64,000 nt of DNA from Ostrinia nubilalis (GCF_963855985.1 NC_087106.1:6307001-6371000); one strand, 5' to 3'; positions 1 through 12,994 are shown, counted from the first letter of the stretch. The notes: generated from the letters alone by a model not told the origin. Program-made: numbers and translations.

Positions 1-1257
1 CTGCCTCACCTTTCGTGCACTGACTATCTATCTAGGTTTTATTAATCTAAGTAGTTAACTATAATGTAAGACTACATTATCTCATTTATTTTTATCCACA
101 ATCCAAATTACCTAGGTAAGCACGCATATCTTCAAGAAGTAAAGTTGGTATTACCAGTATTACTTATACAATAACAATGAGAGAATCTTAATATTACTTA
201 TAGAACAACCATCAAACTATTTCGCCCGTGCTGAAACATTATCTTATTACACAATGATAAATACCCACTCACCACTAATATTGTGTTCGGTGTTTCAGTC
301 CAAATTTCCTAATATGTAATACTGTATTAAACTTTGAACACACTGTTTCTCTGTTTGTTATTATCTGTCGACTGTGGAACGGTGCCGGTACTTAACGCAA
401 CTCTAGTATGTGTAGCGCGACCGAACGATCTTGGGAGTTGCTTTAATTTTAATATTAAAAACAAGGTTTACTAGCAATAAAACTAGCAGAAGTTGACTTC
501 CGCAAGCCAAAAGTAAATTGCGTTCTTCTTTTTGATAAATTGTTTGTCCAATAAAGTTAGGTATTAGGTACATTAGAATTCTAACATAAGGCGGGACCCG
601 AACCCTCGAACTCAAGTTGTTTATTTAAAATGTAGTTTAAGAAGCGACTCAATTCGCTAAGAAATTTTAATAATGCTCAATATTGTATTCGATACTGTAA
701 CACCTTGCTGTACTGGGTCAACTCATTTTTAAGGGTAGGTAAGTAGGTACTTAATTATATTCAAGTTTTTATTTCAAAATTGTCTCTGTAACATGTAAAC
801 AAACTAATTTCTATTCTATGATAATAATTATTGAGTAAGAATACATAATATTAAGTGTTCTTCATTCAATTATAATTATCTCAAATTGTTGTATCAACTA
901 AAATGACATTTTGTTTTATCTCCCGACCTCTGACATTGTACGTCCCAAATACAAATTGTAGGGCATGATAAGGCATAGTAAAAAAAAGTAATATTCCTAT
1001 CTGAGCGCATTGATATTAAACTTAGAGAGAGACGAACCAATGTTGCGTCATAAATATTGTACAACTATCTACAAGCGATAGACCATCATTTCATTTGCTG
1101 TCGGATGGAGTTCCTCATTCATTGAGATGTATTATTGGGTACAGCATAAACCAATAATTATCTAAAGTAAAGTTGACAGCACATCATTTGTTGCAAAAAC
1201 AACACCTACTACGCCGAAATAAGATGCCACAGTGTCTAGCTTGATATGCTGTCGTCT
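1..1257. other. AT-rich intergenic DNA
   Basis: No supportable gene. A short tRNA B-box-like stretch on the minus strand near 590-620 (GGGTTCGGGTCCCGCC) is probably a SINE remnant. The rest is AT-rich sequence without a coding signal. Confidence 0.5.
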
Positions 1258-1674
1258 GTACAGTCAGCATCAAATCATCATCATCATTTCAGACACAGGA
1301 CGTCCACTGCTAAAAAAATAGGCCTCCCCCAATGACTGCCACATCGTACGGTTGGTAGCGGCATGCATCCAGCGCCTTTCTGCTACCTTTATCAGGTCGT
1401 CGGTCCACCTTGTGGGTGGACGTCTCACGCTGTGTTTTCCGGTACGTGGCCTCCACTCCAGAACCATCGGCCGTCAGTTCTGCGTACTATGTGCCCTGCC
1501 AGTTGCTACTTCAGCTTGCTAATCCGTCGGGCATTGTCAGCATCAAATAGTTGATAACACCCAAAGTTGCCAAAAAGTTGATAACACACGCACACTTATT
1601 CCAATTGTAACAAAGACGTGTTGCGAACTTATTGGCTACTTTGGGTGTACCGAACTATTTGACGCTGACTGTAC
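1258..1674. mobile_element. MITE with ends GTACAGTCAGC, split by a LINE
   Basis: The left end (1258-1275) and the inverted right end (to 1674) share GTACAGTCAGC[A/G]TCAAAT. The interior carries 'agttgataacacccaaagttgcc' and its inverse 'ggctactttgggtgtaccgaact'. The copy is interrupted by a LINE fragment at 1276-1535. A related element with the same ends lies at 44446-44798. Confidence 0.7.
1276..1535 (-). mobile_element. 5'-truncated RTE-like LINE 3' end, (ATG)n tail
   Basis: The minus strand encodes the familiar LINE C-terminal segment 'VLEWRPRTGKHSVRRPPTRW', followed by an ATGATGATG tail. It is flanked by an exact 13-bp target-site duplication, GTCAGCATCAAAT, at 1263-1275 and 1536-1548. 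The target was a MITE, so the LINE is the younger insertion. The reading frame is degraded and not functional. Confidence 0.85.
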
Positions 1675-3329
1675 AACTCATCCACCATTAAATCTTCTAT
1701 TCTACGTTCATCATGGTTATGGTAGAGACAATAAAAGGTAAAACAGCTCATAGTTTTTTAACACAATGCTATACTTAAACCTATTTAAATCCTTTAACGA
1801 GGTAATATGATCCTCGTAGGAGATATGGCTTCAGGACTCTCGTGTATTATACTCGTGGTAATACATCTTGATACTTGAAGCAGTTGATAACAATCACATA
1901 CAAAAAAAACATAATTTTTGAAAAAAGAATTCAATTACAATACTTACTACAGTTAAAAAAGCTATCCAATTTACTGTAGAGAATCACACATTCTAGGTAC
2001 CTACCTAAAATCTAATGTTAAACAGCTTCAAAGGAGAAAGTAAAGAAACTAGCATAGGTAGGAGGTACCTACATACTTATTTGAATAGTAAAGTATTTAT
2101 TCGTATTATTTAATATCGCAGTTGGTTTATACAAGATGAAGACTCTTGTAATTACAAAGAAAATGTAATCTCCGGAAGAAAAAGAATTGAAAATGAACGC
2201 TTAAATAAGCAAAGAATAAATCCCTATCCCGTAAGTTGAGGTCTGGCGTTGAAAGAAAATACACGAATACCTTTTCTCCGTTTGTAGATAGGTACTACCT
2301 ATGTTTATTAGATTGTATTATTTAGCTATTTTGATTTCAGCATTTTAGGTAAAGACTCGCTCCTTTTCTTACATTTATTGCAAAATTACTATTACTCAAA
2401 GAAAAAAGAAACTTTTTAAGCTAAGATCACGGCTGTATCTAAAATTATAGTTTTCCAAAGTCATCCATATTTAAAACTATTCCCATTGATCTCAAGTTCA
2501 GCAAAAGCTCTCACAACTTGTAAGTGACAATACAAGTTAAATCAATACGGCTCTGCCTATATCATTGTTTTTCCATTTCAAACTTGTAACAAACATGAAT
2601 ATTTTCTATGAGAATTGACTATGCATGGGCCGATTGACGTTGATGTCACAGTAGATAAATTATACAGTACGGAAGCTTCATACAAACGCCCGAAATCAGA
2701 CTCACGCACACAGACGCACGCTTTACACGAGCTCTAAGCGAACCTCGCAGTCCATCCGTCGCGGGTGTCGCGCGCGGTGTGTTTTTAATAATAATTTTAA
2801 AATGCTAACGTCTGATTTTGTATAGTTCTTTCTTTTTAAATGACGTAATAATTAGGTACGATTCTTAACAATTTAAGTGTTCTATTTGATATTAGATAAA
2901 GTAATTTGATTTGATAGTTTGTTTGTATGTAACTTCTTATACATAATTAACAAAAAATAAAGACATCACAATATTATGTTAATTGTTAATCATTTTTTTT
3001 ATTACCTTACACATTTTTTTTGTAAACTAAGGACTGATAATGGTGATTAATACAAAATGTTAAAAAAACGGTATCGTTGTAGTCTTTCGGCTGAAACGAA
3101 CAAACGAACGAATATATTTGATAATTATTGAACTTAAATAAACGTTTTAATAAATAAGTAAGTAAAACCTTATTAATTTTAAAAGGATTACGAGTACAAC
3201 CCTAACACTCAGTCGACGTGTAGGTATTTAACTCGACGAAAGGGCCTAGTTTCCGTACTGCTTTAGCTCATATATATACTGTGTTGATGTTGTATGGAAC
3301 TAGTGCATAGAGAGATTGACTCACACTCA
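1675..3329. other. intergenic, no gene seen
   Basis: AT-rich DNA. A short CpG-rich patch near 2690-2790 (cgtcgcgggtgtcgcgcgcgg) stands out and could be a promoter or untranslated first exon of an unseen gene, but nothing here proves that. Confidence 0.4.
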
Positions 3330-3424
3330 AGTCAGACTGGGTTCGATACCCAGTAAAGAAGTGGTGAAAATGAAAAGTTGGGCACTTTATCATTTCAGTC
3401 ACAGGACAGGGCCTCCACTGCTTA
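3330..3424. mobile_element. SINE/LINE remnant
   Basis: Contains a tRNA B-box-like GGGTTCGATACCC followed by 'catttcagtcacaggacagggcctccactgctta', a fragment of the same LINE 3' end seen elsewhere in the window. Confidence 0.5.
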
Positions 3425-3450
3425 AAGGCTGATTTACAGGTATTAAGTGT

Positions 3451-3568
3451 TAAGTGGGTAACTAAATTTTAAGTGATTAAATTGCATATAGCAACTTGGT
3501 ACTAAATTCTGTGTTTACACATGCAATTAATCACTTAAAATTATGTTACAATTTAGTTACCTACTTAG
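3451..3568. repeat. small palindromic MITE
   Basis: TAAGTGGGTAACTAAATTTT at the left is mirrored by the complement of 'aatttagttacctactta' at the right, giving hairpin arms of roughly 45 bp with a short spacer. Confidence 0.6.
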
Positions 3569-3584
3569 ACAAAACTTATAATGC

Positions 3585-3642
3585 TTGTGTTGACGTGAGA
3601 CGTTGTGACGTGAGACGATGTGACGTGAGTCGTTGTGACGTT
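3585..3642. repeat. short tandem repeat (GTGACGTGAGACGTT)n
   Basis: About three and a half diverged units of a 15-16 bp motif, GACGTGAGACGTTGT. Confidence 0.6.
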
Positions 3643-4914
3643 CGTTAAGTTATTTAATTTGATTTGATTTCCCGATAGTTGTAACAACTACCTACCTAAG
3701 TGTTGTACTTACTTATGTACTTTTTTATATGTACATTTATGTAAGTTATCTGTAGCCAAAAGATTGGGAGAAAGGGCATGCACTAATAACAAACATCAGT
3801 AGCATTGTTAGAAACCTATAAAAACAGTAAATTCGGAACTCAACAATTTTACGAAATATTTGGCTCCTTGAATCTGTGTTTCAGTCTTCCCACTCTAATT
3901 AATCGCTAGTGGATTAACTTTTACGCAAAAATGTACAAGTAAGTAATATTTAGACTTACGAGTGGCCAATGTGGGTGTACACGAGCAACATTATACACAA
4001 AATACCAACACTCTTTAACTACTTTACCCTCTTGAAATTCGACCGCGGGTCCGCACTACTTTATTACTTTGATCTACGAGTATTTTTTGCTGGCCTCCGT
4101 GCACGGCATTTCTCGGGAAAGATCGATTTGTTGACTTCATAATGCCTTTAAAACTGTAGAGATATGGTAATATAAATACATAGTTGTAACAATCAAAAGC
4201 ATTAACTAATATTGCTAATGCAAAAGTTCTTAAGTGTATCCTGTTTTGACAATTTTTGGTGTAGAGACAACGTGGGAGGAATATTATGCTATCTTATGAA
4301 TGACGCAGAAATCTTAAAACCAGTAAAATATAGAACACCGATCATATTTGTAATATTGTTATAGAAGAATCTAGAAAAGCTGTCAAATTATTTAGAAAGA
4401 GCGTTTTTGTTTCTGAGATATACTGATTCAATGCAAATTTTCTCGTAAATTCCTGAAATTCCACTCTTTCTTTGAACTGCCCTTTTGAACGCACTAAGAA
4501 AATAGCTAATTTTCATAAATCGTAGGTATCTAAATTGAAGAAGCTAATATCCAAGTTAACGTAACTTTCAACGTAACAATTAGTGTTATTGCTCTACCTT
4601 CGATCAATCATGGAAACGAACGATTATTGGATTACAATTCAGCCAATAGGGGTAAGTGCATTCGATAAGTGCAACTTACTAACCGATACAAGGATGTGCC
4701 CCGGTTTTGGTTACATACCTGAGCGACGATTGCAAAAAAACCAAGGCAGAAAAAGTATAAGTTACATGACGTAGTTAATTGAAATGAATGTGAATCCTGA
4801 AAAATGGCATCATGGATTTAAGCTACTCGTAACAATATCCAATAGAACTTTTTTGACATGGTTTTTTAATTTCACATCCTTTTAAGCGATTTCACATAAG
4901 TAGATCTCAAAAAT
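3643..4914. other. intergenic, no gene seen
   Basis: No supportable feature. A 63-codon open frame at 4583-4774 has no recognisable domain and was not called. Confidence 0.4.
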
Positions 4915-5035
4915 AATTTTTTTTATCCACAACGAGGAAGCTCTTTTCCTGTATCTCACCTGATGGTAAGTGATAATCAGGCCGAAGGTGGATTTGTGGT
5001 TTCTTCTTTTTGGTTGGTATGAAAATTGCTTTATT
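4915..5035. mobile_element. SINE-like remnant
   Basis: Contains 'cacctgatggtaagtgataatc' and 'gccgaaggtggatttgtgg', words I recognise as part of a dispersed lepidopteran retroelement. The boundaries are uncertain. Confidence 0.4.
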
Positions 5036-5244
5036 TTTTGGTACAAACAAACAGACAAACCCACAATATTTAGTCTCCATACCGCTCAATAAGGCTAATG
5101 TTTTAGACGCACTTTACCTGAGTAGGTAAGTAGGTACATACTTTCAGTCCGAGCCAGAATTTCCTACAAAACTGTCTTTCCTAAAACACAATACATAACC
5201 TTAAAAAAATCCTAGCCTTATACAGTATCTTTTAATCTGAAGCC

Positions 5245-8200
5245 ATGAACCAAAAACGTAATCTATCGTTAAGTGAATCTATAACTTATGCGAACTACTT
5301 TCGCGATTACTACAAAAAGGACTTCCAGTACATAAGCCCTGACATGTTGAAAGCCAATCAGGTCAACCACCATGGGTATGAGAGGAACTGCACGGGAGTT
5401 GTCAATATGTGGATGAAGGAAGTCACGGCTGGAGTGAAACAGTTCTTTTATGGAGGCACGCTGCATGGGGTCAAGTGAGTTTTTATTAGATAATGCTGGT
5501 ACACTGTGGTCTAGTCACTATTAGTAGATAATTAATGTTCCCAATTTGGACCGACGACATCGTAAAGGTAGCAGGGAAGCGCTAGACGCAGGCCGCTACC
5601 AATCGATCAACATGGAAAGCATTGGGGGAGGCCTATGTCTGAAATGATGATGATGCTGATGAATGTTCCCAATTTGTTAGAACATTGTCCAAAGATATTT
5701 TACGACGCCTTGTTTTAGAAGTAGATAGGTACCAGCCTAAGCCACGTACTTTAATCACCGATTCATAAGAGTCGTGTAGGATAAACGTCCTATCTATCTC
5801 ATAAACATGGATTGGGGTCTTACAAAATCTCACTCTGGGTGGACCATGGTCTTGTCCACACATTAAGAGGAAGAGGAAATTTCAAATTAAAGATTTCATT
5901 AGTTGTCAATGTCTCTGCAATTTTTAGGTACATTTTCGAACCTACCTTCAGTCGCAAGGAGCGTGCTACCTGGATCGTCATCGTGGTCGTCAGCATCGCC
6001 TTCTGCGCCGCCAACATCATCAAGTTATTCTCCAAGTGGACCTCCACCCCGTTCGTCAACGTCATGGACTCTCTGCCCACTCCTATCTGGGCTGTGCCCT
6101 TCCCAACTGTGGTGCTCTGCCCTCATCTTCATGTGAAACTGTCTTACGCTAACGTTTTGAAACTTGGACGGTAAGAAAAGTTAAAGTACAAGGTATAATA
6201 AGCAATTACTGAGGATTTAAAGGCAGTCAAAGATTTCGGGGTAGTACAAAATACACGTTCGTTTCAGCCAAATGACGTCCACTGCTGGACAAAGACCTCC
6301 CCCAAGGTTTTCCACAATGAACGGTCCTGCGCTGCCCGCATCCAGGCTCTTCCCGCGACCTTTACCAGATCGTCGGTCCACCTAGTAGGAGGCCAGCCCA
6401 CGCTACGTCTTCCAGCCCGTGGTCGCCACTCGAGAACTTTCCTGCCCCAACGGCCATCGTCTCTACGAGCTATGTGCCCCGCCCACTGCCACTTGATTTT
6501 AGCAATTCTGCGAGCTATGTCGGTTACTTTGGTTCTCCTGACCTGTCACAAAATACACATTTAGTTACAAACCAAAGAAAATAAATGAAAAGATGTAGTC
6601 TATTCGGAGAGGGCAATGGAGTGTTTAAAATATATGTAGGTGTCAAATCACAATCCTAAATTACCTACTTATTACAGGGAGGAGGAATTCTTCGCATCAC
6701 TTGTCTGCCCTCGTATGCTACATAAAAACAAAACGCTGGCGAAACAGTTGTCACCGGCCCAAATTGAGCAGCTTCAGAAATTCATTTTAGATGTGAGTAG
6801 AAACCGTTATATTTATTCACCTGCCTGAAGTCAGTAAGTAATTACATCAGGCCAAATCTAATAATTCTAAATAGGTATCTACTTTTCTTAAAATGGGATT
6901 GGTCCCTGCAACGACCGGTGCATGAACCTAAATTCTGACCTCTCGTCTCTCGTTGAAACAGTCCAATTGAGTCTTGAGCCATGTGACATGTCAGAAGCTG
7001 GTTTATTAAGTCTGCACCTATACATAGAAGGAACCTCCATTGCCTATTGATACCCCTCTATCTGGTAAGGTGACGAAGCACGCGTCTAATTCGGACCCTC
7101 CATGATTACCAGGCTTCTCCAGCTTGCAGCGATCTTGTGAAGAGCTGCAACTGGCCTGCCAAGCATGACACCAGATGGGTCACTAGCGAATGCTGCGAGA
7201 AGTACTTCATGCCGATCTTCACCGACTATGGCCTGTGCTACGCGTTTAACAGCTTGCCGCTGAATGGCATGTGAGTTTGTTTTTTTATTTATTTATGAAA
7301 CAAGAGCGATGGCAATAGATCGAAACTGGTCGCAGTGATTCTAGGACTCCACCGAACTAGAACAGTCGTGAAAAAAATCTTGAAACCATCTTGAAAATTT
7401 CGACGGGTTCATCCAGTGTCTAAGTAGCTCAGTTGGAAGAGCAGTCGCCCGGCAAGCGGAAGGTCGTGGGTTCAATTCCCGCCTTAGGCAGTTTGATTTT
7501 TTCAAGTTATTTATAATTTTCACACTAACTAGTCTTACATTCTGTGGTCTAACTACATATCTAAGTCTGATGAAATTTTTCTCGTAAAATGAAGTTGTGA
7601 TACAGTTAGTTTCTTTGTCATCGCTGTAAACAAGTTTGATCTGAAAAGTTTGACTAATATCTACTTTCTGTTTATTCAGGAGAAACGACACCATATCCTG
7701 GCAAAGGAGCTTCAACCGTCACGCAGCACCCAGTTCCCTGCTATGGGGTTTAGACGTGGGGTACCCTAAGGTGTTTCCTCCAGACCCCAGCATGCAGCCG
7801 CTCAGGGTCATGGTCTCTGGAGAGGACTACGGGCTGGGGGTGGAACTGTACCTCAACATCAGCGAGCATCAGCACGCTTGTGATGGCAACAGTCTGGGAT
7901 TTACTGTGAGATTAACTAGTACTCTGTAGATACTGTAAACGACAAATAGACGAACATTCTGATCTCTCCAACACGTAGGTACATGCGTAGGGATTGTATT
8001 GTAGACCTCTTCCATTTGTCTGTAGTAAATTAAGAGTTTCGTGTTTCTTCGGTGGAGACTTGGTAAATAATCTGACGATGGTGTACCTACTTACTGTACC
8101 TACCTCTAAAGTAAAATGTTTAAAAAAAGTTTATCAGGGAAAGCTTGTAACATTTGGAGATAATTATATTTCCATCTTTTGAATGAAGGACATTCAATAG

Positions 8201-10201
8201 ATTTCAGGAACTATCTAGGAGTATAGGGCCAACTAGATCAGAAATTACCAACATTTTCCTTGTTAGGTTTTTCTGCGATAACGGTATTATCTACACAAGA
8301 CTTAATTAATTTAAGATAGTACTCTTTCTAGGTCCTAATTAGGTCTCCAACAAACCACGTGTACACCAGCACCGTTCTACGTCTGCCCATGGACAGGATG
8401 ACCACCATAGAAGTGTCCCCCATAACCTACAAGACTGACTCAGCCCTGAGGTCTTTGGCTCCAGACCAGAGGCAGTGCTTCTTCCAGAATGAGAGGAAGT
8501 TGGAATATTATGAGTTCTATACCGGCAGTAATTGTAAACACGATATCTTTGTGAGAGAGTCGAAGAGGCTGTGCAATTGTACTCTTTACAACTGGCCTCG
8601 TAAGTGGAAATAAGTAACCAATTTTTTTTAAAATGTATTTCAATCGTGTTTTTATGGATTTTCTTCTATAGAGGTGATTAAATAATGTCAACCTAAAATG
8701 AAACATGGAATTAGCGTAAAGATTTTCTTTTTATTTTTTGGTTTTTGGACGTGCAAGTAAGTTTTAAGTTGGCCTAACTCCTCAATATCTTTAATTCCAG
8801 GGAAAAACGCTTCAGAGCCAGTTTGCTCTACGACAAAGGATTTTGAATGCATTGATGATGTCAAAGGTAAGGGTCATCCTAAAACCTGATTGTAAATTCG
8901 ATACTCGAACAGGTCCCGGTTTTTCTTATGTTCTTGCTATTGAAGAAAGACCCTACTGACCTGTTGTAACTGAACACTTTTGTCTTTGGCACTTTGATTT
9001 AATTATCTACTTATTACATCTGATTTCCTAATTATGCTACTAATTTTTGGCTACATTTAATTTCTAAAATTTTCATGGCCTATTAATTTATAGGCAAGGT
9101 AGAAGAACAACAAATCTACGCGTATTACGCAGAGTGTGAGGAGGGCAAAGGTTCTGGCGAGCCGGCCTCCTGCCATCCCTCGTGCAATGACGTCATCTAT
9201 GACAGCCAGGTGTACTACTCCGATCTTATCAAGGAGCCAGGGGACCCGTCGCCAGTTTGGGGGCGCCCTAAAAAGTAAGTCAACCTAAACGGTAAGGAAT
9301 ACGAGGCGTTGTCATATGACTGTTTGGTTAGTCTTTCTCGTAATCTCTTCTAGCTAAAGTTGCATATGGCAGTTTTTAGAGGTTGACGACACCTACCTCA
9401 GGACCATGCTTGTAGTGTCACGTGGGGTCTTTCAGACCAGCTCGACCCATCTCCTCATTCTGTAGTTTTTCTGTTTACTAAAGTTCTCAAGAACTTCCGC
9501 ATTCATCTCATCATACTTTCACAATCCCAACGTTTTAATAAAAGAGTAGGTAAAATTACTCCAAAAGATGTTGTAAATTTTAAATACCGAAATAAAAATG
9601 GGTCAATCTATGACGTAATGAGCACCATACTTTTTAAGTAATTACCGGGGAAGCTTTTCTTTGGTTTGTTTAAATATTTAATTTCGCTTCAGAGGGGAGC
9701 TGACGCAGATCAACGTGCATTTCTACGAAGATATGTTCTTGGGCCAGCATAGACATGCGCAGTATGATGATTACTATTTTGCTGGTAAGTTTTCACAAAT
9801 TAATTCAATTCAATGCCATCTCGTAGTTATCCTTTAAAAGGGCTTTTGCGTTCATTTACTTTGTTATCTTTACGAGATACTTTACCTACAATACGAAAGT
9901 TTTCGACGCAATGCCCTTTGAGACCTACTTATTTACAGAAAATAAATGAGTTTTATGAGTTACTTAGCTACGCACTCAAAATACCTACTATAAGTACACA
10001 GTTCGAAAAATGACGGTAACACACACATTTTGATTCATTTTGAAATGACCAAGTTTCCTTTTCCTGATTTCAGGTGCAATAGGTGGACTTTTGAGCCTCT
10101 TCCTTGGCTTCAGTATAATCAGTGTCGCAGAGCTGGTGTACTTTATTGTGCTTCGCCCTGTGCATAGAGTTCTAAAGGAGAGTTATTGGCAATATTATTG
10201 A
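5245..10201 (+). CDS. DEG/ENaC (pickpocket-type) sodium channel
   Basis: Ten coding exons: 5245-5474, 5928-6170, 6678-6792, 7113-7270, 7680-7905, 8332-8599, 8801-8866, 9094-9274, 9693-9784 and 10074-10201. They sum to 1707 nt, giving 568 residues, and all junctions are GT-AG with phases that agree. The family forms amiloride-sensitive trimeric cation channels in the plasma membrane; insect members serve mechanosensation, taste, pheromone sensing and fluid balance. Seen here: a short cytoplasmic N-terminus, TM1 at about 92-112 (WIVIVVVSIAFCAANII), the post-TM1 motif FPTVVLCP, and a cysteine-rich extracellular loop including 'DYGLCYAFN', 'GFTVLIRSP', 'CNCTLYNWP' and 'CHPSCNDVIYD'. TM2 follows at about 529-552 with the G-x-S selectivity motif in LFLGFSII (G538, S540). 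Length is normal for the family. The exact pickpocket subtype and ligand cannot be read from sequence. Two LINE fragments and a tRNA-like element sit in its introns. Confidence 0.93.
5549..5661 (+). mobile_element. LINE 3' fragment in channel intron 1
   Basis: Truncated LINE end reading 'gaccgacgacatcgtaaagg' and ending in an ATGATGATG-type tail. It is flanked by an exact 15-bp duplication, AATGTTCCCAATTTG, at 5534-5548 and 5662-5676. Same family as 1276-1535 but in the opposite orientation. Confidence 0.85.
6257..6547 (-). mobile_element. LINE 3' fragment in channel intron 2
   Basis: Minus-strand LINE end whose 3' tail is CGAAC-type rather than ATG-type. It is flanked by an 11-bp duplication, ACAAAATACAC, at 6246-6256 and 6548-6558. 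Confidence 0.85.
7418..7490 (+). tRNA. tRNA-like sequence, probably a SINE head (pseudo-tRNA)
   Basis: Folds as a full cloverleaf. The acceptor is GTCTAAG with CTTAGGC (one T-G pair), the D stem GCTC/GAGC, the T stem GTGGG/CCCGC with loop TTCAATT, and there is an A-box-like TAGCTCAGTTGG. The anticodon loop CCGGCAA gives GGC (Ala) but has C instead of U at position 33, and the outermost anticodon pair is mismatched. It lies in a channel intron and is followed by T-rich sequence. A SINE head is likelier than a working tRNA gene. Confidence 0.55.
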
Positions 10202-10217
10202 AATAAAGTCTAATAAA
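10202..10217 (+). promoter_or_regulatory. poly(A) signals of the channel gene
   Basis: Two AATAAA hexamers, at 10202-10207 and 10212-10217, directly follow the stop codon. The 3' UTR would be very short. Confidence 0.6.
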
Positions 10218-10515
10218 GAATACACTAACTTTTTACATGTTTTTATTGTCATTTTACAGGAATTTGAACCTACCCTTTTACTTTATACTGCGGCGGCTCA
10301 TAATGTAAAAAGCCGGAGCAAAACCTCTTTTTAAATAAACTGACAAACTTGACAATTACTGACACAAAATCTACATGTCAAAGGGGTGTTTGTAAACATT
10401 GGCTTTCGTAAAAACTTTAGACAAAATTATTATCACATCCGCTCTACCAATAAAGTTTCCAACACATAGAGCTCACATAAAGACTGCTAACAACAAGTGA
10501 CCTATTCTTATAAGA

Positions 10516-12836
10516 ATGTTTTCCGAGGACGGGTTTCTGGGTTGTCCCCGAGGAGTAGAAGACCTCCGTAGCCTGAACGACCGACTGAACGCGAAGGTGG
10601 TAGACCAGTTGAATGAGAGCCAAGAGTTGGTGATGATCAACAGCTTCGCCAGGGAGACCAATGAGTACCAGTTTAAAACGAGCTTGCAGGATAGGTATTA
10701 ATTAAAGTTACTTAAAACTTGAGAAGTTCTAATATAAAGGTCATGTAGGTAAATAACCTTTAGGTATTCGTAGATTGTCTAGAAATCCACTATTTGACTA
10801 CCTAAAATGAAATAAGGCAGTCTTTTCCTCTGCGGAATCAACTTACAAATTAAAATTTAACTGTAGGTAGGTACATAAGTAAAGTAGAAATCGGATAATC
10901 GTGGGTGGAAGAGATCTGCTATTTTTTTCTAATACAAATAATTTAAAAAATAGAAATTGTCTTATCATATCATCCTTATTTCTATCGAAATAGGATCGCT
11001 GATATAGCATCATGGCGGTGGGTGTTCGAAGACCTGTCGAAACGACTTGACGAGGCTATAAGTACCCTTCACTACGAGCACAACGCGTTGAGGGTAGTCA
11101 TAGAAAGAATACAACAAGAGATCGATGACCATTCCCGTGAAGCCAGTAGGCCTGGAGCACTCAACCCCGATTCTGATGCTGTAGAGGCGGCAATCTTGCA
11201 GGTGGGTTAAAAGTTCATCCCAAGAACAGTTCTTTAATCCCTTGGTGTAGTGACAGCTATCCTATTGGCGCCAATATCGAATAACCGGACTTTACTGGCC
11301 AGTAGACGCATTAAATAGTGAGCGCAACTGCATTTATCTACATCTAATGCATAATAATAGGTATAGGATCTGACTGAAGTAACACAAGATTATTTTTATG
11401 ACTAGGAGTATAATTTCCTCCGAGACGAGAAAAAGAACTTCGAAAAGTTGATAACCGAGCTGGAAAAGCAAACAAAAGCCCTTGAAAGGACAAAGAAGAG
11501 AATTAAAGATGACATTTTGAAGAAAAGAGAAGCTTTGTCAGTAGAGGAATCGTGTGCCAGCATGGATTTAAACTCGCTAAATAAAAAGGGTGATAGAAAG
11601 AAAAAGAAGAAAAAGTACGTAAACTATGATAATAGTACTGCTATCATATCATTGTGTAAAGATGGTCTTTCTCAAACTGAATCTTTTGAACAGGTGCTCT
11701 ACTCTTGATCGATGGGAAACCCGCTGCGTATCTTTAAAGCAAGCTGGTCTCCAAGCCCTCAATAATGCAGTGGTCACAAGGCAACAGGTGATACCTAATT
11801 TCTTTTCAACCAAGTTTAATAAGACTTCTCCTGTAGATGGCACCACCACTAAGCTACGCCACTGAATGATGGTACCTACACTGATAGGCCTTAGGGTATC
11901 CAACATCATGATGTTTAAGCAAATCATAATTTGTAGGTAAGGGGGTCAAGAGTTCACTTGTCAATAGTTGCTCAAGCATATGCCGCAAAGGTGGATTCAG
12001 CTTTGAGAAGAAGACTCCATGCCAACACTGCCAAACTAGAAGAACTATGCTGGCAGAGAGATGAGGTATCTAAATACTGACAGATTTAAAAAAAAACTTT
12101 AAAATTGATCAGACTAACGTAAATTTTGGTTTGGTGTTGCCTCAGGCAGTACGAGACATCAAATCACTGGAAGAAGAATTGTACACAGCTGAAAAGAATT
12201 TTCTAGAAACGATGGAGCAGGAGCGGCTGGTAGAAGCAAGATTGGCAGACCGCACCCTCAGACCTACGGGAGAGTTAACGAGGGATGAGGTTGACCGCAA
12301 GCTCAGGGATGAATTGGCCAGGCTCAGGCATTTTATGAAGCACATGAGGAGTAACATTGAGAGAATTACGTTAGTATCTGCAGTTTATCATTTTTGAAAA
12401 AAAAAAAAAAGAATAAGATGAAAAGTATTCGACTTTTGTAGGAGGTTAGCCTTATTTTATTTAGCGATAGAGGAAAAAATTAACAGAGTTAATAATATGA
12501 AGAGAGAAATTATAAATTTATAGAAGGTTCTTGAGTATATTAATGACTCAAGTCATTTATTTTAGATCTTTTTATACCCCCAGTTCTTTGCAAAACCACC
12601 TCGGAAGCGCCATATCTCGAATCGACTGCTGCGCCGAAGACATATCCCAGGTCGTGCGCCTGGACCAAGACAGGATGAGCTGGAGACTCGGGGAGGAACC
12701 CAAATGTGACACAGAGACCAGCACAGCCCCAGCTCAGACTCCACATATAAGCCAGTCTACCACCAGCCGGAAAGCGAATGCGCCGTTGACAGCCATCAAG
12801 GAAGAAGATGAAGAAGAATACCCGTTTGATGAATGA
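10516..12836 (+). CDS. tektin family axonemal protein
   Basis: Seven coding exons: 10516-10694, 10994-11201, 11406-11614, 11694-11787, 11937-12065, 12146-12369 and 12566-12836. They total 1314 nt, giving 437 residues, the usual tektin size. Tektins are coiled-coil filaments lining the A-tubule of ciliary and sperm-tail doublets; in insects expression is mostly in testis. Seen here: heptad-rich helices throughout, tektin-like 'RIADIASWRW' and 'LERTKKRIKDDI', and RPTGELTRD at 312-320 in the place of the family nonapeptide RPNVELCRD, so three of nine positions have changed, including the cysteine. The C-terminal tail is acidic (KEEDEEEYPFDE). The exon 6 donor GTTAGT is weaker than the others. 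The start lies 315 bp after the channel stop in the same orientation. I cannot assign it to tektin 1, 2, 3, 4 or 5. Confidence 0.88.
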
Positions 12837-12994
12837 AATTAGGAAGGCAGAAAGACGATTGAAAGAAAAAAGATTTCGCCATTTGCAAAACACGTATGCA
12901 TTTGGAAGACTCTATATACCTACACTCATATTCCTATTTAACATACTTTAATATGTGTAGTATTTAGTTAGAAGTGATAGCATATTTTACTGGT

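Noticed and set aside
4583..4774. 63-codon plus frame
   Set aside because: No domain, no splice partners, AT-rich intergenic context.
5820..6136. Frames overlapping channel exon 2 on both strands
   Set aside because: Shadows. The TM1-encoding frame is the one that splices in phase with its neighbours.
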